Assembly: GCF_964340395.1 (NCBI RefSeq)
Contig: NC_135550.1
Location: 10,051,908 to 10,115,907, forward strand
Reading direction: 5' to 3'
Source of the DNA: Glandiceps talaboti
Taxonomy: Eukaryota > Hemichordata > Enteropneusta > Spengelidae
Length of the DNA: 64,000 nt
Shown one piece after another: positions 31,664 through 45,060 of the stretch (positions are counted from its first letter, which is position 1; every line of letters starts with the position of its first letter). The notes below the pieces were generated by a model. That model was not told the origin of the DNA. It was given only the letters and a program-made list of their open reading frames with translations, and did no database searches. A program made the position numbers and the translations under genes.

Positions 31664-31756
31664 TGTACGTATACGTGTAGTTGCATACTCAAATCATTAG
31701 AGCACAGGATAGTACAACCGCAAAGAGGTCAATCCATCCATCGTCAATATTGACCA

Positions 31757-31902
<146 letters not shown>

Positions 31903-32356
31903 CTCAACACGAACACAGTGGTTATCTGAACTACGACTCCATCATTAAATACTTATGATGCTCTGCATGTTAAAATTTAACCTGAGTGGGCCATTGAAGT
32001 GATTTCGTATCTGGGATCTAACTGATGCAATCAGAAGTCAAAACGACGCACTGAAACGTTGACAATTATAACAATATTTTCGTAAAATTATGCAGCACAA
32101 CGACATATGCATTACATACATTGTTTAAATAAATAATTTCCTGTACATGTTTGTGTGTGTGTTTGTGTGACACAGCTGTTCAGTCGACGTGCATTGTATA
32201 TAACAGCAGTTGTCAACGGATATTTAACAAGAAATAACTCGTTTGTTTAGAACACGCTTAGTTGACGGAAGCCCTATCAACGAAAATAAATCAATTAGCC
32301 CATGAGTTTCAATTCACAAATTCAAGATTACGAATTAGTTAAATGGGTAGACTTGC

Positions 32357-32855
32357 CTGCGTTGACCACGTGATCCAGGGTTGGAAACCGTTGCTGTACA
32401 CTTTGGGAAACTGCACGGAACAGCAACAAAATTGACAGATTGACGTATCGCACCATAGTCCTCCGCATTAATTTCCCTTCCTCGTCTTCTCCATCAACAT
32501 GAGCTGCAACATTGTAAACCAGCCTATCCGGCCATGGTATGGCTAAAAACTGATCCCACCAACGATGGATAATAACGGACACGTAGAAACCCAATACAAA
32601 GCTGACGGGTATTAGAGTACTGAAGTCATTTGCGTAGATACATATAGCTTCAAAGGTGTGTCGTTGCGGTTGTGTCAGCGCCAGTCTGTATATAAGACTA
32701 ATTATGCCGTATGCACCAAAGAACACTAGAAATTCTTTCCGGAGAAGTTTATAAACACTACCCTTCCAGCGAAACAATACCTTGAAGTAGTTGCTGACTT
32801 CTTGTACCTTGGGCTGCAAGACAAGAAAAGATCTTCTCATAGAAGAATCAACCAT
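32357..32855 (-). CDS. Bestrophin first coding exon, copy 2 (partial gene)
   Basis: Paralogous copy of the exon at 5117-5633. From its Met6 to the terminal Gly it matches copy 1 at 144 of 162 residues, with no gap. It has the same bestrophin motifs: RWKGSVYKLL (29-38), IPVSFVLGFYV (82-92) and HRWWDQF (97-103). The frame is intact and many base differences fall at third positions, which suggests both copies are under protein-level selection. Met1 has a strong start context (A at -3, G at +4) while Met6 has a poor one, the reverse of copy 1. The exon ends at the same codon and phase, but the donor reads GCAAGT (32356-32351), so it would be a GC-AG intron. The N-terminus differs from copy 1 for the first few residues. 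No later bestrophin exon was recognised in the 27 kb downstream. It may be a separate gene or an alternative first exon. Confidence 0.92.
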
Positions 32856-32947
32856 GCTCTCTCTATCTATCTAGATTACACATGCACGCATACAGTAGGT
32901 GTAATGAAATATTCCATTGCCGTCATCTCTCACACACATATATCGTA

Positions 32948-33000
32948 GATGTCTACAAAGCAGGCTGAACAGCTGCTTGTGACGGTGCTATTATAATGGC
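32948..33000 (-). promoter_or_regulatory. Putative core promoter of bestrophin copy 2
   Basis: Counterpart of 5702-5753. The CAGCTG E-box (32975-32970) and its flanks (GAACAGCTGCTT on the plus strand) are identical. The TATAAA of copy 1 is lost by substitution, but a TATAAT (32995-32990) lies about 15 bp further upstream. Divergence of the TATA-like element suggests the two copies may differ in start-site choice or strength. Confidence 0.42.
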
Positions 33001-33358
33001 CGTTTGGTCTCTTTCTCTGTCCTCTTTTGATTGCATGCTTACTTATTCTTAATATCTAAATCGTGGGAACGCGTTCTTGAGTTAGATAAGAAATATCACA
33101 CAATAAGTGCTAGTCCTACTTCTAGGCTTAGGGGTTCATTAATCTCGTGTACCAGTCTGGATTGATTAATCTACCCTAATACATTGATACGCACCTTGAA
33201 ATACAAATAGATTACACATAAAGAACACATCTACAGACATCGCGCTGTGCAATACATAGGCATATTAAGAGAGACTTAATCCCAAAATTGAAAGCTATGA
33301 CCTCCCATTTTTTTGGATTAAGTCTATAATGCTGTGCTACTAATATTGCATTGAGCAC

Positions 33359-33404
33359 TTCTCTCTCACTCTCACTCTCTCTCTCTTTCTCTCTTTTTCT
33401 CTCT

Positions 33405-33498
<94 letters not shown>
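33359..33498. repeat. (CT)n-(TA)n microsatellite
   Basis: Imperfect CT followed by about 44 TA units, about 0.4-0.5 kb upstream of bestrophin copy 2. Confidence 0.9.
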
Positions 33499-33500
<2 letters not shown>

Positions 33501-33938
33501 TGAAAGATCATAATTAGTCACGTAATTAAATAATCAAACGTAACCGACTACACGTTCGAAATCGAAAGTTGCAAACATATTGTAAATTATAATGTAAGGC
33601 AAATTAAAAGACGAAATTGACTGATTGCAGGGAATTACTTGCGTTAATGCTTGTCACAAATACAGTAAATGTATTATACTAGTATAAAAAAAAGTTACTG
33701 TTGTACACACATGCGTCTTCGTGTAAGTGTTTTGATGTGGTTGTGGGGTATGGGTGTGTTTAGCTGTGTTTGTTTAATAGACCGTTCGGTTTTCCTAGTA
33801 CAACACTTCCCCTTCTTTGCCATTTCTAAACCACATAGTCTCTACTTTATGTCACACTATGTTGCATGAACCCAATTTAAAAGAATGTATTGCCAGTTAT
33901 TTTTGATTTTTAAGCACTGACAATTGATCTTAGTATAT

Positions 33939-33968
33939 GTCACGTCACGTCACGTCACGTCACGTCAC
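33939..33968. repeat. (GTCAC)6 minisatellite
   Basis: Six perfect 5-base units. Read on the minus strand they give overlapping TGACGTG words, the core shared by several bZIP sites. The run lies about 1 kb upstream of bestrophin copy 2 on its sense strand. Confidence 0.85.
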
Positions 33969-34779
33969 CAGGAAATAGTTCATTACCCTGAACAAATAAT
34001 GATTTACTTTTGTATTTATCATCATTTGAGCTTCATTTGAAGCTGATGTACATCGTTGGTCATGATTTGCTTATTTGAGTTTTAATTACACACCTTGCGA
34101 ACTTATTTTAAGTTATTAATTTTGCATAAACACGTGAGGGATAACTAAAATAATGCTTGTGGACGTGACTAGTTAAACGTAGTTTTCAACAATACGCGTG
34201 GATATTTTTGTAGGCTAAAGAAGGACTAGAAAATTAAGTCTGGACAGAAATACATTTGCCATGGACTACCTCAAGCGATTCCTTATTACGCTAATTTCAG
34301 GACTGGTTGTAAAGCACTTTTCTCCAAAGTATCACATTTGGAAAGTTACTAAGCTCATAAAGAAAATACAGTTTTCCTTGCATGGTGACATCATGACTAC
34401 TTACCATTCTCGTAAAACAAAAGAATAATGGTCTAGCGAATAACATTAACGACTCTCTCGCTAGGTCTTGAATTTAAAAGCCTGCACTACTATCAATATT
34501 TTATTTAGGGAAAGTACAACTATTAATATAGCGTAAGAATTTTCTTCCTTTATAGAACGTTTAAAAACGAAAAGAATTCATGCACATGGCTTAGACTGTT
34601 AACTGTAAAGTTCAACCAAAACGTAGCTCTTCTGAATTTGCTGTAAACATCGATATTAAATGTCAACTGTGTAACGGTTGCATCAATATACTAAACCCAG
34701 CAAGGTACACTCTTTGAAGACATTTTGATAGCCATCGTCTTTAATGCGCAAAAAGGAAGAATGACACCACTATCTCTAT

Positions 34780-35720
34780 TTTGGGGGTTATAGGAATCAT
34801 CCATGTCCTTCCTTCCTTCCTTCCTTCCTTGTGTGCGTGTCTCTGTATGTCCGTGGTCAGCCATATCGCTGAGAACCATGACTCAATTTCAACCAAACAT
34901 TGTACAGGGACAGGAATTCGTGACCTTGCCCTTTATGGCAAAATAAAAGCCATATTTGGAATAGAATTTCACAAATTGCCTCTTACATCCGACGATTTAA
35001 TTAATATGGACACCATTTACGAGTTTACCACACCTTGTCAATGGTAAGCTTTCTAATGAGACTTGACATATGACCCTGAACATAATTTTCAAGGTCTTTC
35101 TACTACAACTCAAGAGACTCAGAGAGACTGTATTCAAATATCTACACCTATATTATCAAAGATAAGTGGCTATTTTATACCTAGAAATTTAACAATGACC
35201 TTCATCCTCAAGGTCACATAACAAATTATTGGACAGTTTAGTATCTAGAGACATATTCAAGTGTTTGCACCTATATTTATATGGAAAACCTTTCATGTTT
35301 GACACAAGGCTTTGACATTGGACTTCGTATAAGTTCAGTTTAGATATTTTATACCTATAGACACCATTAAAATTTGTACACCCACAGTGTTACTATTCAG
35401 ACACTGATTATTTTACCTTAACTTTCACCTTCAACATGCACAATAGTGACAATTCTTCATAATTTACCTTCTCTCTGGTATGTATGCATATATTATATAC
35501 AATAACTTTGTAATTTGTACAATAACTTTGGCAGTTTTTTAAAGGCTCGACATTCAAATTGTCCACACTATTGGTAATTATTCATGGTAACATTTCTGAT
35601 AAGACAGGAATCCATGACCTTGGTATTTATATTCAAGGTCATATAGCAATTTACTCCATTCTTTTGAATGCACATATTAGTATAGACACAATTCAAGAGT
35701 GTACATGCAAAACTTTAGAG
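34780..35720 (+). repeat. Degenerate tandem repeat, ~110-123 bp unit, with AGGTCA half-sites
   Basis: Variants of ATTCAAGTGTNTACACC recur near 35014, 35131, 35254, 35365 and 35690, so the spacing is about 110-123 bp (three units in the last gap). Units carry TGACCTT/CAAGGTCA segments. The left end has a (TTCC)n tract (34807-34830) and TGTCCGTGGTCAGCC, a head often seen in invertebrate dispersed repeats. The short open frames inside are not genes. The same family appears inverted at 61120-61760. Confidence 0.5.
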
Positions 35721-37828
35721 AGGAACCGTAGGTTTAAAACTGACCTTGACTATCAATCAGACATTTCATGAAAAAAAACAATGTTTTGTTCATTGCATCA
35801 ACATTTAAATGCATGTCAACATCCCCATTCTTCGAGAAAAGCTGTCTATTCACATTCGCCTTGCCCCAATATATTAATGCTTTGTACTGTGTCGATCTCC
35901 ATTTTCTCATCTTGTGTATTTAGGTCAATTAACATTACTTTATGTTATGATTTGACATTGCTACGGATCATATTATGAATTTGACAGTGGATGTCTTTAC
36001 CATATTTCAGACATCAATAGCACATTTAGAAATAGGGTATGCTTTCGAATGCAGAACACCTGTTTCCATTATTGCTTCTATCGGAATAGTGTAAGCGTTT
36101 CCATGGAAATGTAGTCACATTTAACAGCGTTTTAAATGTAACTAGGTTAATCCATGCATCGCCGAATTCTGTATAATTTAATGTAAACAATGCATAGAAA
36201 ATGCATACATTGAATGACTCGGATAACGTTAGGAATGTCATCATTAAGACACTGCATTTATGTGTGTATTTACATTGTTCCAGGTCACTGGAACCATTGT
36301 GGAAATATAACCAACAATTTTATTTTCATGACTATTTGACATTTACATCATAAAATCCCCAAGGCCTAAATAACTGGAGCCTGTTTTGTCAATTAATAAA
36401 CACGTGAATGCAAAATGTCTTTGACAGAAGTAATCATAGAAGCACTTCGGTATAATTGGGTAGCCTTCATGTTAATTCTTCTCTCACAGTTGAAACAAAT
36501 TCTGAATATAATTCTTCAATATTATATATGCAAATCCTTGAATATAAATATTAAGAGGCATATAAGAATATCAAATTAATCATTTCTTTAGAGCTCACAA
36601 CTTGGCATTTCAGGTATACAACCTTCAACTTTGACCTCTAAGATTACTTTATAATAGACGTTTTCTATGTACCTGCTGCTTAGTCGCATCATTTTTTCTT
36701 GATTACGTTTGACAAAAATGTTCCTTGAAGTACCGTAACGTGGCATATATTAATATATAGAAAAGAAATTCTATCTGTTTCTTTTTCTAGTGATCCTTTC
36801 CTTCGCCAAGATGATATTTTCTTTGAATGAACCTCAGACCACTATAGAACATTTTCTATAGTCCGAGATGCAACAAGTAGAATGTGCACAGGTATATATA
36901 TGTTGTATACCGTAGGTAGTTTGAAAAATAATTATATGTAAGATAAACGGGAAATGAGGGGAGAAATGACTTCTAATAACACTACACTGTATAGAGACAC
37001 ATCAGTATCTCTTATAACCTGATGTTGGTGAACGTAATACTTTGTCCCATAGACGATGCTTGAAGAAATGCTTCAGATTACACGGACACGTAGATCATAT
37101 TCCATTGTTGTTATAGTTGCAATATTTTCATAATCATAACTATAGCTCATTTTATTACATTCATTTCCATAAGTGCTTGCTATTGAAACAGGGTATGGGT
37201 AAAAGCATAACTAGCTTATAGCATGATATGAGATTCATATTTGAGAATTGGAAATATCATTGTCACCATGTACTGTGACACTCATCAGTTACTTCTCACC
37301 ATATACATCGAAAATACGTATTATATTGGGAATGCCGGAATCGATAAGATTAAAGTTACGCCTGCAGTAATTGATAATTGCATAATTGAATAATAAAATA
37401 AATATAGCCAATTTCTTTTTTTTTCATGTCCACTGTCACAGCTCAATTTAATGCCAACGCTTGCAAAGTTACACTTCTATGAATTTCCAACATTGAGAAT
37501 GACCGTTTGAATTCTTTTATTAGCCTATTTGTTTGTTTTTACTTCAACGTAATATTAATATTAATCTAGACCCTCTCTTGACGCCAAAATCTTTAAATGA
37601 GTTGTCAACATCTTTGGTATACCGTATACTGTCTACCGATTCTCTCATGACCAATAATTTTGTTGTTTTACATGATTCAGGTGTCGTTTACTGAACAGTT
37701 GGCAAGACAACAGTCGTCATTATTATATAACCATAAAGAATGTGACTGATCAAATACATATTCTGAGATTTACATTGTACAGAGGTTCTCATGTTTTCGC
37801 TGATGACTGACATGGTCTTGAGCACGAT
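35721..37828. other. No gene recognised
   Basis: AT-rich, with a small fragment resembling the AGGTCA repeat family near 36610-36650. No exon signal. Confidence 0.45.
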
Positions 37829-37955
37829 TCCTCCATCCATCTATCCATCCACCCCTCCCTAACCACTTACCTACCTATCTATAGCTCCCTGCCTATCGAC
37901 CTATGCACATACCTACCCATCCATCTACATATACACGTATGCATGCACACATGGA

Positions 37956-37987
<32 letters not shown>

Positions 37988-38256
37988 CACACACATATAC
38001 ATACATGCATATATACAAACATACATACATACATACATACATACATACATACATACATACATACATACATACACACATACATACATACATACATACACAC
38101 ACACACATACACACACACACGCACGCACGCACGCACACATCCATGCATGCATGCATGCATGCATACATACATACATACATACATACATACATACATACAT
38201 ACATGCATGCATGCATGCATGCATGCATGCATGCATACATACATACATACATACAT

Positions 38257-38287
<31 letters not shown>

Positions 38288-38351
38288 TACATACATACAT
38301 ACATACATACATACATACATACATACATACATACATACATACATACATACC
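37829..38351. repeat. Large compound ATCC/ACGC/AC/ATAC/CATG microsatellite
   Basis: More than 500 bp of alternating purine-pyrimidine tetranucleotides, including (ACGC)n, (ATAC)n and two (CATG)n blocks (38141-38163 and 38202-38235). Five or more overlapping open frames on both strands are repeat translations. Confidence 0.92.
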
Positions 38352-38885
38352 AGAGAAAATATAATGAAGAAATGTCACTATTTTGCATATTCACTATTGA
38401 TTTGTTAATGCACACAATATGAAGTTGCTATGACAATCCGTACGGCATAAATATGGAATATTCATATGTCGATAAATAATTGGTAGAACCTAACGTAACA
38501 TCGCCTGAGTTGGTGGAAACTATCACTCGATGTTATGTTTTAACTGTCTGCTAAATATAAATATAATTAGCTACGGAATTTCAATTTATATATCGAGGAA
38601 TTCACACTTCGAACACTTAACACAATATATGTACCAGACATGGTATATAAATGAGTTTTGACACTTCATGAAATGCCCTTACACCTTTCCTAATAATGTA
38701 ATTACTATCAAGTTGTTTTCTGTTTTCTGTTTGGTTAAATAAAATCATTCAAAACACATAATACCAAGTACTGTAATCTGCTGTATGATGCACTCTTATT
38801 ATTGGTCAGGATCAAGTAGACAATACAAATAAAACACCAGCAAATTTTTCTCTCCCACTCTGTAATTTTCGAACTATTTGTCCAT

Positions 38886-39068
38886 GTATATATCCATCCA
38901 TCTATCTATCGATCGATCGATCTACCTACCTACCTACCTACCTACCTACCTACCTACCTATCTATCTATCTATCTATATATCTATCTATCTATCTATCTA
39001 CCTATCTATCTATCTATATATATATCTATCTATCTATCTATCTATCTACCTATCTATCTATCTATCGA
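38886..39068. repeat. Compound (TATC)n-(GATC)n-(TACC)n microsatellite
   Basis: ATCC/TATC units, a short GATC run, (TACC)n to about 38959, then TATC with TATA and TACC interruptions. Confidence 0.9.
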
Positions 39069-41125
39069 TGACTGTGTCTTTCCCTTATCCCTTCCTTATC
39101 CCTGTGCCTTTCCTCTTATTCCTACTATAGATTACATTTTGTAGGCATTAAACAGAGTTAATAGTCACGACGTTGGCTCACACTCCAATGCACTAGTCAA
39201 TTAGACCAAACAGTGAATTATGTCAATGCCAGCGTGAGTTGCAATATGTGGAAGTATTTCGAATCAATACCTTTACAGAAACAGTCGGTGGCATAATGAC
39301 AACTATCATTACTAATCAATCCAAACTAGTTGATTGTGTCATTAAATAATTCGTTCTGTGCATGTTAATCTGACAAAATTGGATGTATAGATAGCTAATA
39401 CTTAGATTCTTGTTCCGTTCAATTTATCTACCTTGTTAGAAATGCATTTAGCAACCTCATTTTAGTATGCCTTTTGAGAACGACTTCCCCCTCCAGGTCA
39501 GTGCAAAAATGCCTTTAATGGTAGAGTGCATCACCATTACCTTAATAGCAAACTTTTCAAATATGTAGATTTGCATGCAATCATCCTAGTAGACTGAAAT
39601 GCACATTCTTTTTAAATGGAAACTTCATGGCAGTAAATAGCATTTCTCCATTTTCCATTTCCTGTCGGTCAAAAAGTGCTTTGGTATCGTCGATTTGAAA
39701 ATTGGGAAAATGCTAAGGTCTGTTGGAGTGTAACAGGGATTCATTTGCCTACAGCAGATTTACTTCATTTGGTCATTTTAATTTCGATTCTTCTGGACGG
39801 ATATATCCGCTATCGTTAGTCGATGCACAATTCAATCAAGTTTCAAATACCAGCCGCAGCGCACAGCTAGCACTAAATTGCTTCGACAATTAGTAGATAA
39901 TCAAACAAGGTTATTGTATGAAGCTGCATGTTACCTAAATAAATAAAGAAGTCTAATTCATAATCTGTCACATTTCAGTAATTCTTGACATTTTAAGTGT
40001 TTAAGATAATTTTCTGTGTTGGAAAAAACAATTAAGTGTGTATTCATATGGACTTTCTAGTAAGTACAGAAAGACATTTAAAACTTCAAAGTTTGGAGCA
40101 AGCAGTAATTTTGGGTAACAGTTTACACATAAAGCTGTTTACAATTTGTAGAATTCTATAATACTGGATGTTTTCGTAACTTTTACTTTACGTACATATA
40201 TTACACAGCCATAATGGTTTGATGTCCTCTAAGGACAGCGAGGTAACATTTTTCTCACGGTCACAGAACAATGTCACCTATGTCTCTCAGCCTTGAAAGA
40301 AATAAGAGCCAGTTAGAGCTTGACTGTGGCCTAATAATAGCACACGACCGTACGCACAATTGCACAAAGGATTGCCATGATCTTTTCTAAACTTTTACTA
40401 AATGAAGTTTAAAATATACTCTTTGCACACAAGCAAAAACAATGTTGCACGTGAATGGTTTGTTTATGACTAACTATGTCATATCCACTAATCCTCATAC
40501 TGCTTCACAGACATTAAAAATGTTACTTCTCAGACTTATATAAGTACCTCAATATCACATCGCTGTGTTTAATGTACCGCCAACATTATGACGTTGTTAT
40601 TGCTCATGACGGTTGTTCGACCTTTCCTGCGAGTATAAACTTAGTAAATTTGGATTGTTCTGTAGAACTTAAAATTACGATGTTTAAATTGCCAATGGTT
40701 TATTTCAACATGTCAAAGAGATAGTATGTATTATATTCATTTAATTGGGTGATATCAAGTTTATACCCTGTTTCACAATGAATGCCGTTACGTTGAAACT
40801 ACTCCTTGCTGACTATTCACTGCTAATACATGGAAAGTTAAGTGGACAGGAAATTGCATTTTTTATGTACTTGTTTGTTTTTTAGCATCTTACAAAAGTA
40901 AATGGTACACAATCTTTTAACTTTATTGTTGTTTGCTGTGAACTGTTACATTATGAGACTGAAATATACTGCCTAGCAACTAGAGTGCTGACCAACCAAG
41001 AATTTAGAAATCATACCATTAGATATTACAATCCCAGAGGTATACACAAGTTACAAAAACTCCAGTCTCTAAACCTTTCCGTGCATATTCAACTATCATG
41101 ATCACCTACTACTGATGTCGAACTT

Positions 41126-41196
<71 letters not shown>

Positions 41197-42299
41197 CCTC
41201 TGTAAGTTGAGATGCAGGGTGAACCGAAAACAAACATTGTATCAGATGCATTCACAAGATAACCATATATGGCCATGTGCCAGGTGTGCAAGTGACCCTC
41301 GTTACTATACATTAGCCACATAAGACTTATGGAGAAAATACTGCCCAAAATGCTGGCATAGAGGGCGCATGATGCGTACAAAGCTGACCAATCAATGTAA
41401 AAAAATTACATATTTGTTTCGGATCCGCATATAAATCGAAATAAATCATTACCACTACAATACCCTTGCTTAGAACAATGGCTTTTTAAAAGAAATTTCG
41501 TATCGTTTAATTTGCTAACAGGAATGATTTTTTATGACATACATCAGGGTATACTAGGTGAATGGAAACTTACGTACAACTGTAGAATCATCAGAATAGA
41601 CACTTATGGATGATGACAAGGAATTTCAAAGACATGGGTCCAATGTTTCATTAGGTATATTGGTTTCAATTGACGTCTTGCTTCGAAAACGCAATCGACA
41701 CTAAAATCCTCAATAACGCTTCCACCATACATAGAGATATAATGGTTACAGGGAATTTCCCTTTTAAATGAAGAAACATGATAGGTTGGGTCATCTAATA
41801 ACACTTATGAATGGTGTGACCTTAGGTAAAGGTCGATGCTATCCGCATCTACAATATCAGTCATGAAAGATTCCACGGTTGGCTTGCATTGTTTGCACCA
41901 CTGACAATGTAAAGACGTAATGATTTGCATAAGTGTCAGTGGTGTTACCTGTTTTAATGATATAATACCAAAGGTCAAATTCGTCATAGTAATTTTGTGC
42001 TCTGAAAATACTTTTTAGAAGCAACTGTTTTTAGGATCAACTGGTCACATTTGAGCTTTAGCTGGCATAGACAAATCAAATATTTGCATCCTTTCAATTC
42101 AAATCCATAGTAAATGGTAAAAGTTCTTCAAGCCGAACCCAATCATTTTACCATGTTAAATGGAAAAAAACATCGAAGTACTAAAAATAAGGGTGTCCGG
42201 TGAACAGATATTTTGCGTGAACATTTACAAACTGAAAGGTCGCCCCAGAGGTGAATGTCTTCGACATGCAGCAAAGTTGTTTGATGTATGGCCATCTAG
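39069..42299. other. No gene recognised
   Basis: AT-rich unique-looking DNA with one microsatellite at 41128 and an AGAGGGCGC core at 41360. No exon signal. Confidence 0.45.
41128..41195. repeat. (TA)n-(TG)n microsatellite
   Basis: Short TA run followed by about 25 TG units. Confidence 0.9.
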
Positions 42300-42373
42300 T
42301 AATGAATGACGTCATTTGGGGGTTTGATTTATATCTTGTAGACGATTTGTTTGAGGGAGATTAATTATTCAAG
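42300..42373. promoter_or_regulatory. Shared non-coding block B with CRE palindrome and homeodomain core
   Basis: Partner of 10335-10407, with TGACGTCA at 42307-42314 and ATTAATTATTCAA at its right end. It lies about 9.3 kb upstream of bestrophin copy 2, in the same orientation relative to the exon as block A has to copy 1. Weak similarity (GCAGCA and nearby bases) continues about 35 bp to the left. It could instead be a dispersed repeat with only two copies here. Confidence 0.5.
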
Positions 42374-44937
42374 ATATACCATCATAAAATAATTTTATTA
42401 ATAATCAAAATGTCCTTAGGAATACATAGTGCTGTCGGCTTTTACCTACCTTTAATTACGCTAATCTATCCTAACGAAAGAAAAATTATGGCTTTACAGT
42501 TGAACAAACATATACACTCCAAACGTTTCCTAATGACATATTTATTTTTGAGAGCGCTACAAACAAACCACTTTATCATGTTTATTTTCCTGAAAGCATT
42601 TATGTTGTATTATTCAATGTCTTATATTTTCTGGTTAGCTTGCTTGTATCTCGATCACACACACTGACATTTTGCACAGAATATCCACTATCTATAGGAA
42701 ATCGTTAACAGAAAGTTATAGAACCTTTCAAAACAGTTACATTGACTGTTTATTTAACTTCAATTTATGTACTTACATGCGTCATTGTATGACCATAATG
42801 TTAAACTTCTAAAGGACTTGCCATTCGGTTGCGTTAAGAAAACACCTCTTGACAATAGGGGAAGGGATGTGGAAAAAAAAGAGATTACCTATGTCGGAAT
42901 GTGTGTTGGAATTTGTGTTGGGTTTGTCATATAAGAACATTTACTGGTACCGATCAGAGCAGCACATTATTGAAAACAAACATCGATTGTAAGTAATATT
43001 AATCTGATAAATTCATTCTTCAGGTCTCGAGAAACAGTTCATACTTTACATCTCCTTAATTGTGGGAAATGTAACCCCCAAACAGTGGCTATGCCACTAT
43101 AGTATATGTATTTGTGATTATAAGTAATGGCATGTTAAATAATAAGACACCTACACGGTATTGATGTTTAACACAACAGAGTTCAAATCCTGTATTCTTT
43201 TTTCTTATATAATCGTACATAAGTACTTCAAATTATCATTTGTTGCATGTTTAGACAGAAATCATTTTCGTCCTCATTGAAGCTAGTCATGATAGGGCTA
43301 GTCATGCTGGCGCCCTCTTTGGTTCCCAATATGGTAAAATCAAATATTTATTACATTCATAGGGAAATGCCCATAACAAGATATAATGATTGAGGAACGT
43401 GAAGCAATTGTTTTCGATACTTGATTTTCACGCAGTGCTAGATGTGACTAGCTGCACTGCATAATATTGCCAACCTATAAATCTGGGGTCTAGAGATACA
43501 TGCGGTTAATGTTTACATTGATGTATGGAAAATTGAGGCAGCATAATTCAATTGGTGTGTCTAAGGAGAGAATGTTTAACACAAAATGAATACTTAGTAT
43601 ATGCTAAAGGGTGTTGTTTATAGTCATAGTTCGAGGTGTCATATCCATGCATAGTTGTGTGTTAATAGTTGAATTGGAAATGAGTATAGACACAGCTGCA
43701 TTCATAATGGTTGTCCAAGTGTTAACGTCCCTTTATGTCATTGACTTAGTTTACATGTAATAACAAATATCACCCCAGACATCCCTCCACAGTAGGAGAC
43801 ATGTTTCTTTTAATACAATACAGCACCCCGGTACTGCACTGTACTATACCGTCTCTACGGATGTTTTCACAGAAGATTTTATTAGAATCTGTCGATTTGC
43901 CATTCATTTGATGGTACAATTTGGCATTTCGGATGGAAGAGAAGTAGTTTTAGGGAACCCTCGCCTTACAAAATGGGTTCCCATTATCGGCAATCATTTC
44001 GTTTTTCTGATGAGTCAAGCAATATCTGTGATATGCACAAACGTGGCACAAAGATGACATGCCACAGTGCATAGTGGGCAAAAGCAGTTTCTCGGCTTTC
44101 GCGAACCTATCAATTTTGAAAAGGTTGCGACCATATTTTTTGTACAATTCCACATATGTACAACAGCCTAGGAACTGTGCAGCTTAGATATCAAGTTCAA
44201 GTGTCTATATTCATATTATCAGATGTGATATATCTGCTTGTAAAATAAGACTTACACTCTGACCTCAACTTTGACCTTCCAAAACAAATGTCAGAATCAA
44301 GCTATTAATTGCATATCACATACTATTGGTATACTAGTATTCAAGTGGTTAATTTCGTTTACTAGATTACCGCCATATTATCACATACCTTTCCACCACT
44401 ATCATTATGTTTGACTTCATCTCAACTATCAGGGTCAGATTTGTCGAAATCGAGCACATCGCGGATAATTTGCAGTATTTTACAGCAGTTTTTTTCTCTC
44501 TCTCGATATTTTGTACACACGTTATATTGAACATGGGCTTGTAGGAAATATGTACATGAACTATACCTTTAACAGGGCATATATCTATTTTAAATAATGT
44601 GTTGCCATCTTCGTAGCAAAAGCCACTATTAATTTGTTACAATAGCTAAAAGAACAATTAGACATACATATCCGTTCCAGTGCTAGAACGCAACTACCAT
44701 GGTTTTGACATTACAATGGCAAATAGTAGTCATTTCATCTCCTCGAACGACAGTATAAGTGTAATTATACCAAGTTGAACAAAAAATATGCAATATATAC
44801 TCTGGTCGTTCTACGTCATGACAACACACGTCTATGTTACCACAACGCATGTCTACGTCATTGGTTCTGTTGTGTTCGAAACGTTCAAAATTGCAATTAA
44901 TTTTCCCGATCTTTCTTTTCTGGCGATGGTATGATTA
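42374..44937. other. No gene recognised
   Basis: Contains a short direct duplication (GCTAGTCATG at 43282 and 43298), an AGAGGGCGC core on the minus strand (43310-43318) and a fragment of the AGGTCA repeat family (44190-44330). Confidence 0.45.
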
Positions 44938-45060
44938 TTGTTATTCTCCAATATTTTTCTTCATTCAGCCGCAAAATACTCGTGACCTAAGGGTGTTGTC
45001 ACTGCCCTAGGTCACTCTTATTTTCCTTGGCTGAACGACGAAAAATATTGGGGAATACAA
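44938..45060. mobile_element. Imperfect inverted repeat (MITE candidate)
   Basis: Arms of about 56 bases (44938-44993 and 45005-45060) pair with about ten mismatches around an 11-base loop. Shared blocks include CCAATATTTTTC, TTCAGCC and GTGACCTA. Mismatches are spread along the arms, so the copy is older than the 9407 hairpin. No coding capacity. Confidence 0.55.

Noticed and set aside
34781-35047. 88-codon frame with a Ser/Leu/Pro-rich start
   Set aside because: Lies in the AGGTCA repeat array and starts at a (TTCC)n tract.
37903-38422. CRISPR-like regular repeats
   Set aside because: Uninterrupted tetranucleotide microsatellite without unique spacers, in an animal genome.
43139-43207. 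B-box-like GAGTTCAAATCC followed by a T run, as in a tRNA gene or SINE
   Set aside because: No A box or tRNA fold at a sensible distance upstream.
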